Of a stretch of DNA of 61,451 nucleotides, positions 61,175-61,451 are shown one piece after another (the stretch's first letter is position 1; each line of letters opens with the position of its first letter). The translations under genes were made by a program, and so were the position numbers. The notes beneath the pieces were generated by a model. The model was not told where the DNA came from. It saw only the letters and a program-made list of their open reading frames with translations, and did no database searches. Origin of the DNA: Acidobacteriaceae bacterium (lineage in GTDB: Bacteria; Acidobacteriota; Terriglobia; Terriglobales; Acidobacteriaceae). The DNA is taken from NCBI GenBank assembly GCA_030040425.1, contig JASHTS010000077.1:1-61451 (forward strand), in the 5' to 3' direction.

Positions 61175-61451
61175 GACGATTTGCGGGCCAGAGCCGCTTG
61201 GGGGATGCCGGGTACGGCCAGCGGAGGGGGCCCCCCCCACCCCCGTCTCTGGGTGTAAATTCCTGATGAGCAAGGGGTTAAGGGGGGCAAGAACATACCT
61301 ATCTCATCAAGCCTCAATCTGGGCGGGAGGTGGGCTTTGACTAGCTACTCTCATCATTCGCCCACTCTAGCTGGTCGCCCTGTTTGGAAACGGATATTGC
61401 GGTGCATCGGATTGCTCCATGTTTTGGCATTCCGTAGTTTAGGTGTCCATT
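61175..61451. other. gene-free end of the window
   Basis: Nothing coding recognised. A G/C homopolymer tract lies at 61224-61244. Base composition falls toward the end. Confidence 0.4.

Noticed and set aside
61224-61244. G/C homopolymer tract as a phase-variable switch
   Set aside because: No gene or promoter beside it; it may be a sequencing artefact at the window end.

Overview
The window is 61.4 kb of GC-rich bacterial chromosome with about 40 genes. It most likely comes from an Acidobacteriota genome (Terriglobia/Acidobacteriaceae type). The evidence is a PadR regulator directly upstream of a very long FtsX/MacB-like permease without an ATPase (the acidobacterial 'ADOP' pair), several giant secreted proteins built from Ig-like, choice-of-anchor, NHL and chitobiase-C-terminal modules, and many secreted carbohydrate-active enzymes. 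I see no phage, insertion sequence, CRISPR array or plasmid gene. Apart from one GH1 pseudogene the region looks intact.

Layout. 1-1063: tail of an SGNH hydrolase and a polytopic lycopene-cyclase-like protein. 1274-7348: a four-gene rightward cluster with two uncharacterised proteins, a DyP-type peroxidase and a membrane-anchored RoxA-like diheme cytochrome c. 7365-11865: housekeeping genes glmS, purS and ppa, an amino-acid permease and tRNA-Ser(GCU). 12214-15842: padR, ADOP permease, secreted DinB protein. 16147-28543: a secreted polymer and sugar region with a Tat-exported sulfatase, a 1934-residue NHL/Ig protein, a broken GH1 glucosidase, a GH3 xylosidase-type enzyme, a DUF309 protein and a YVTN propeller. 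28694-36325: three leftward secreted proteins, two sharing a C-terminal lectin-like domain. 36645-42976: a chitobiase-domain protein, M3 oligopeptidase, MmcQ/YjbR, F420-reductase-like protein, SDR and DUF1080. 43182-46804: an ankyrin gene translationally coupled to a GH113-like glycosidase with Ig repeats. 47269-52096: pgeF, an HU/IHF gene, a GT2 glycosyltransferase, rplS, an unusual tRNA and rnhB. 52130-54286: the MsrPQ methionine-sulfoxide repair system with a DUF1801 gene in the middle. 54428-61115: a second amino-acid permease, a secreted PIG-L deacetylase and an outer-membrane porin.

Two observations stand out. First, on the minus strand at 51143-51231 there is an 89-nt class-II tRNA-like gene that folds best with an 8-bp acceptor and 4-bp T-stem, a tRNA-Sec-like D-arm with a 4-nt loop, a long variable arm, discriminator G and anticodon GCG. 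These are the features of the 'allo-tRNAs' reported mainly from metagenomes. A partial inverted copy of its D-arm and anticodon loop lies about 60 nt downstream. Second, two unrelated secreted proteins end in the same way: their last Ig-like repeat is interrupted by a two-helix hydrophobic hairpin with an Arg-rich turn and a lipobox-like Gly-Cys, after which the final Ig strands resume. This looks like a lineage-specific C-terminal anchoring or sorting element.

All calls come from reading the sequence. No database search was run, and family names rest on recognised motifs.
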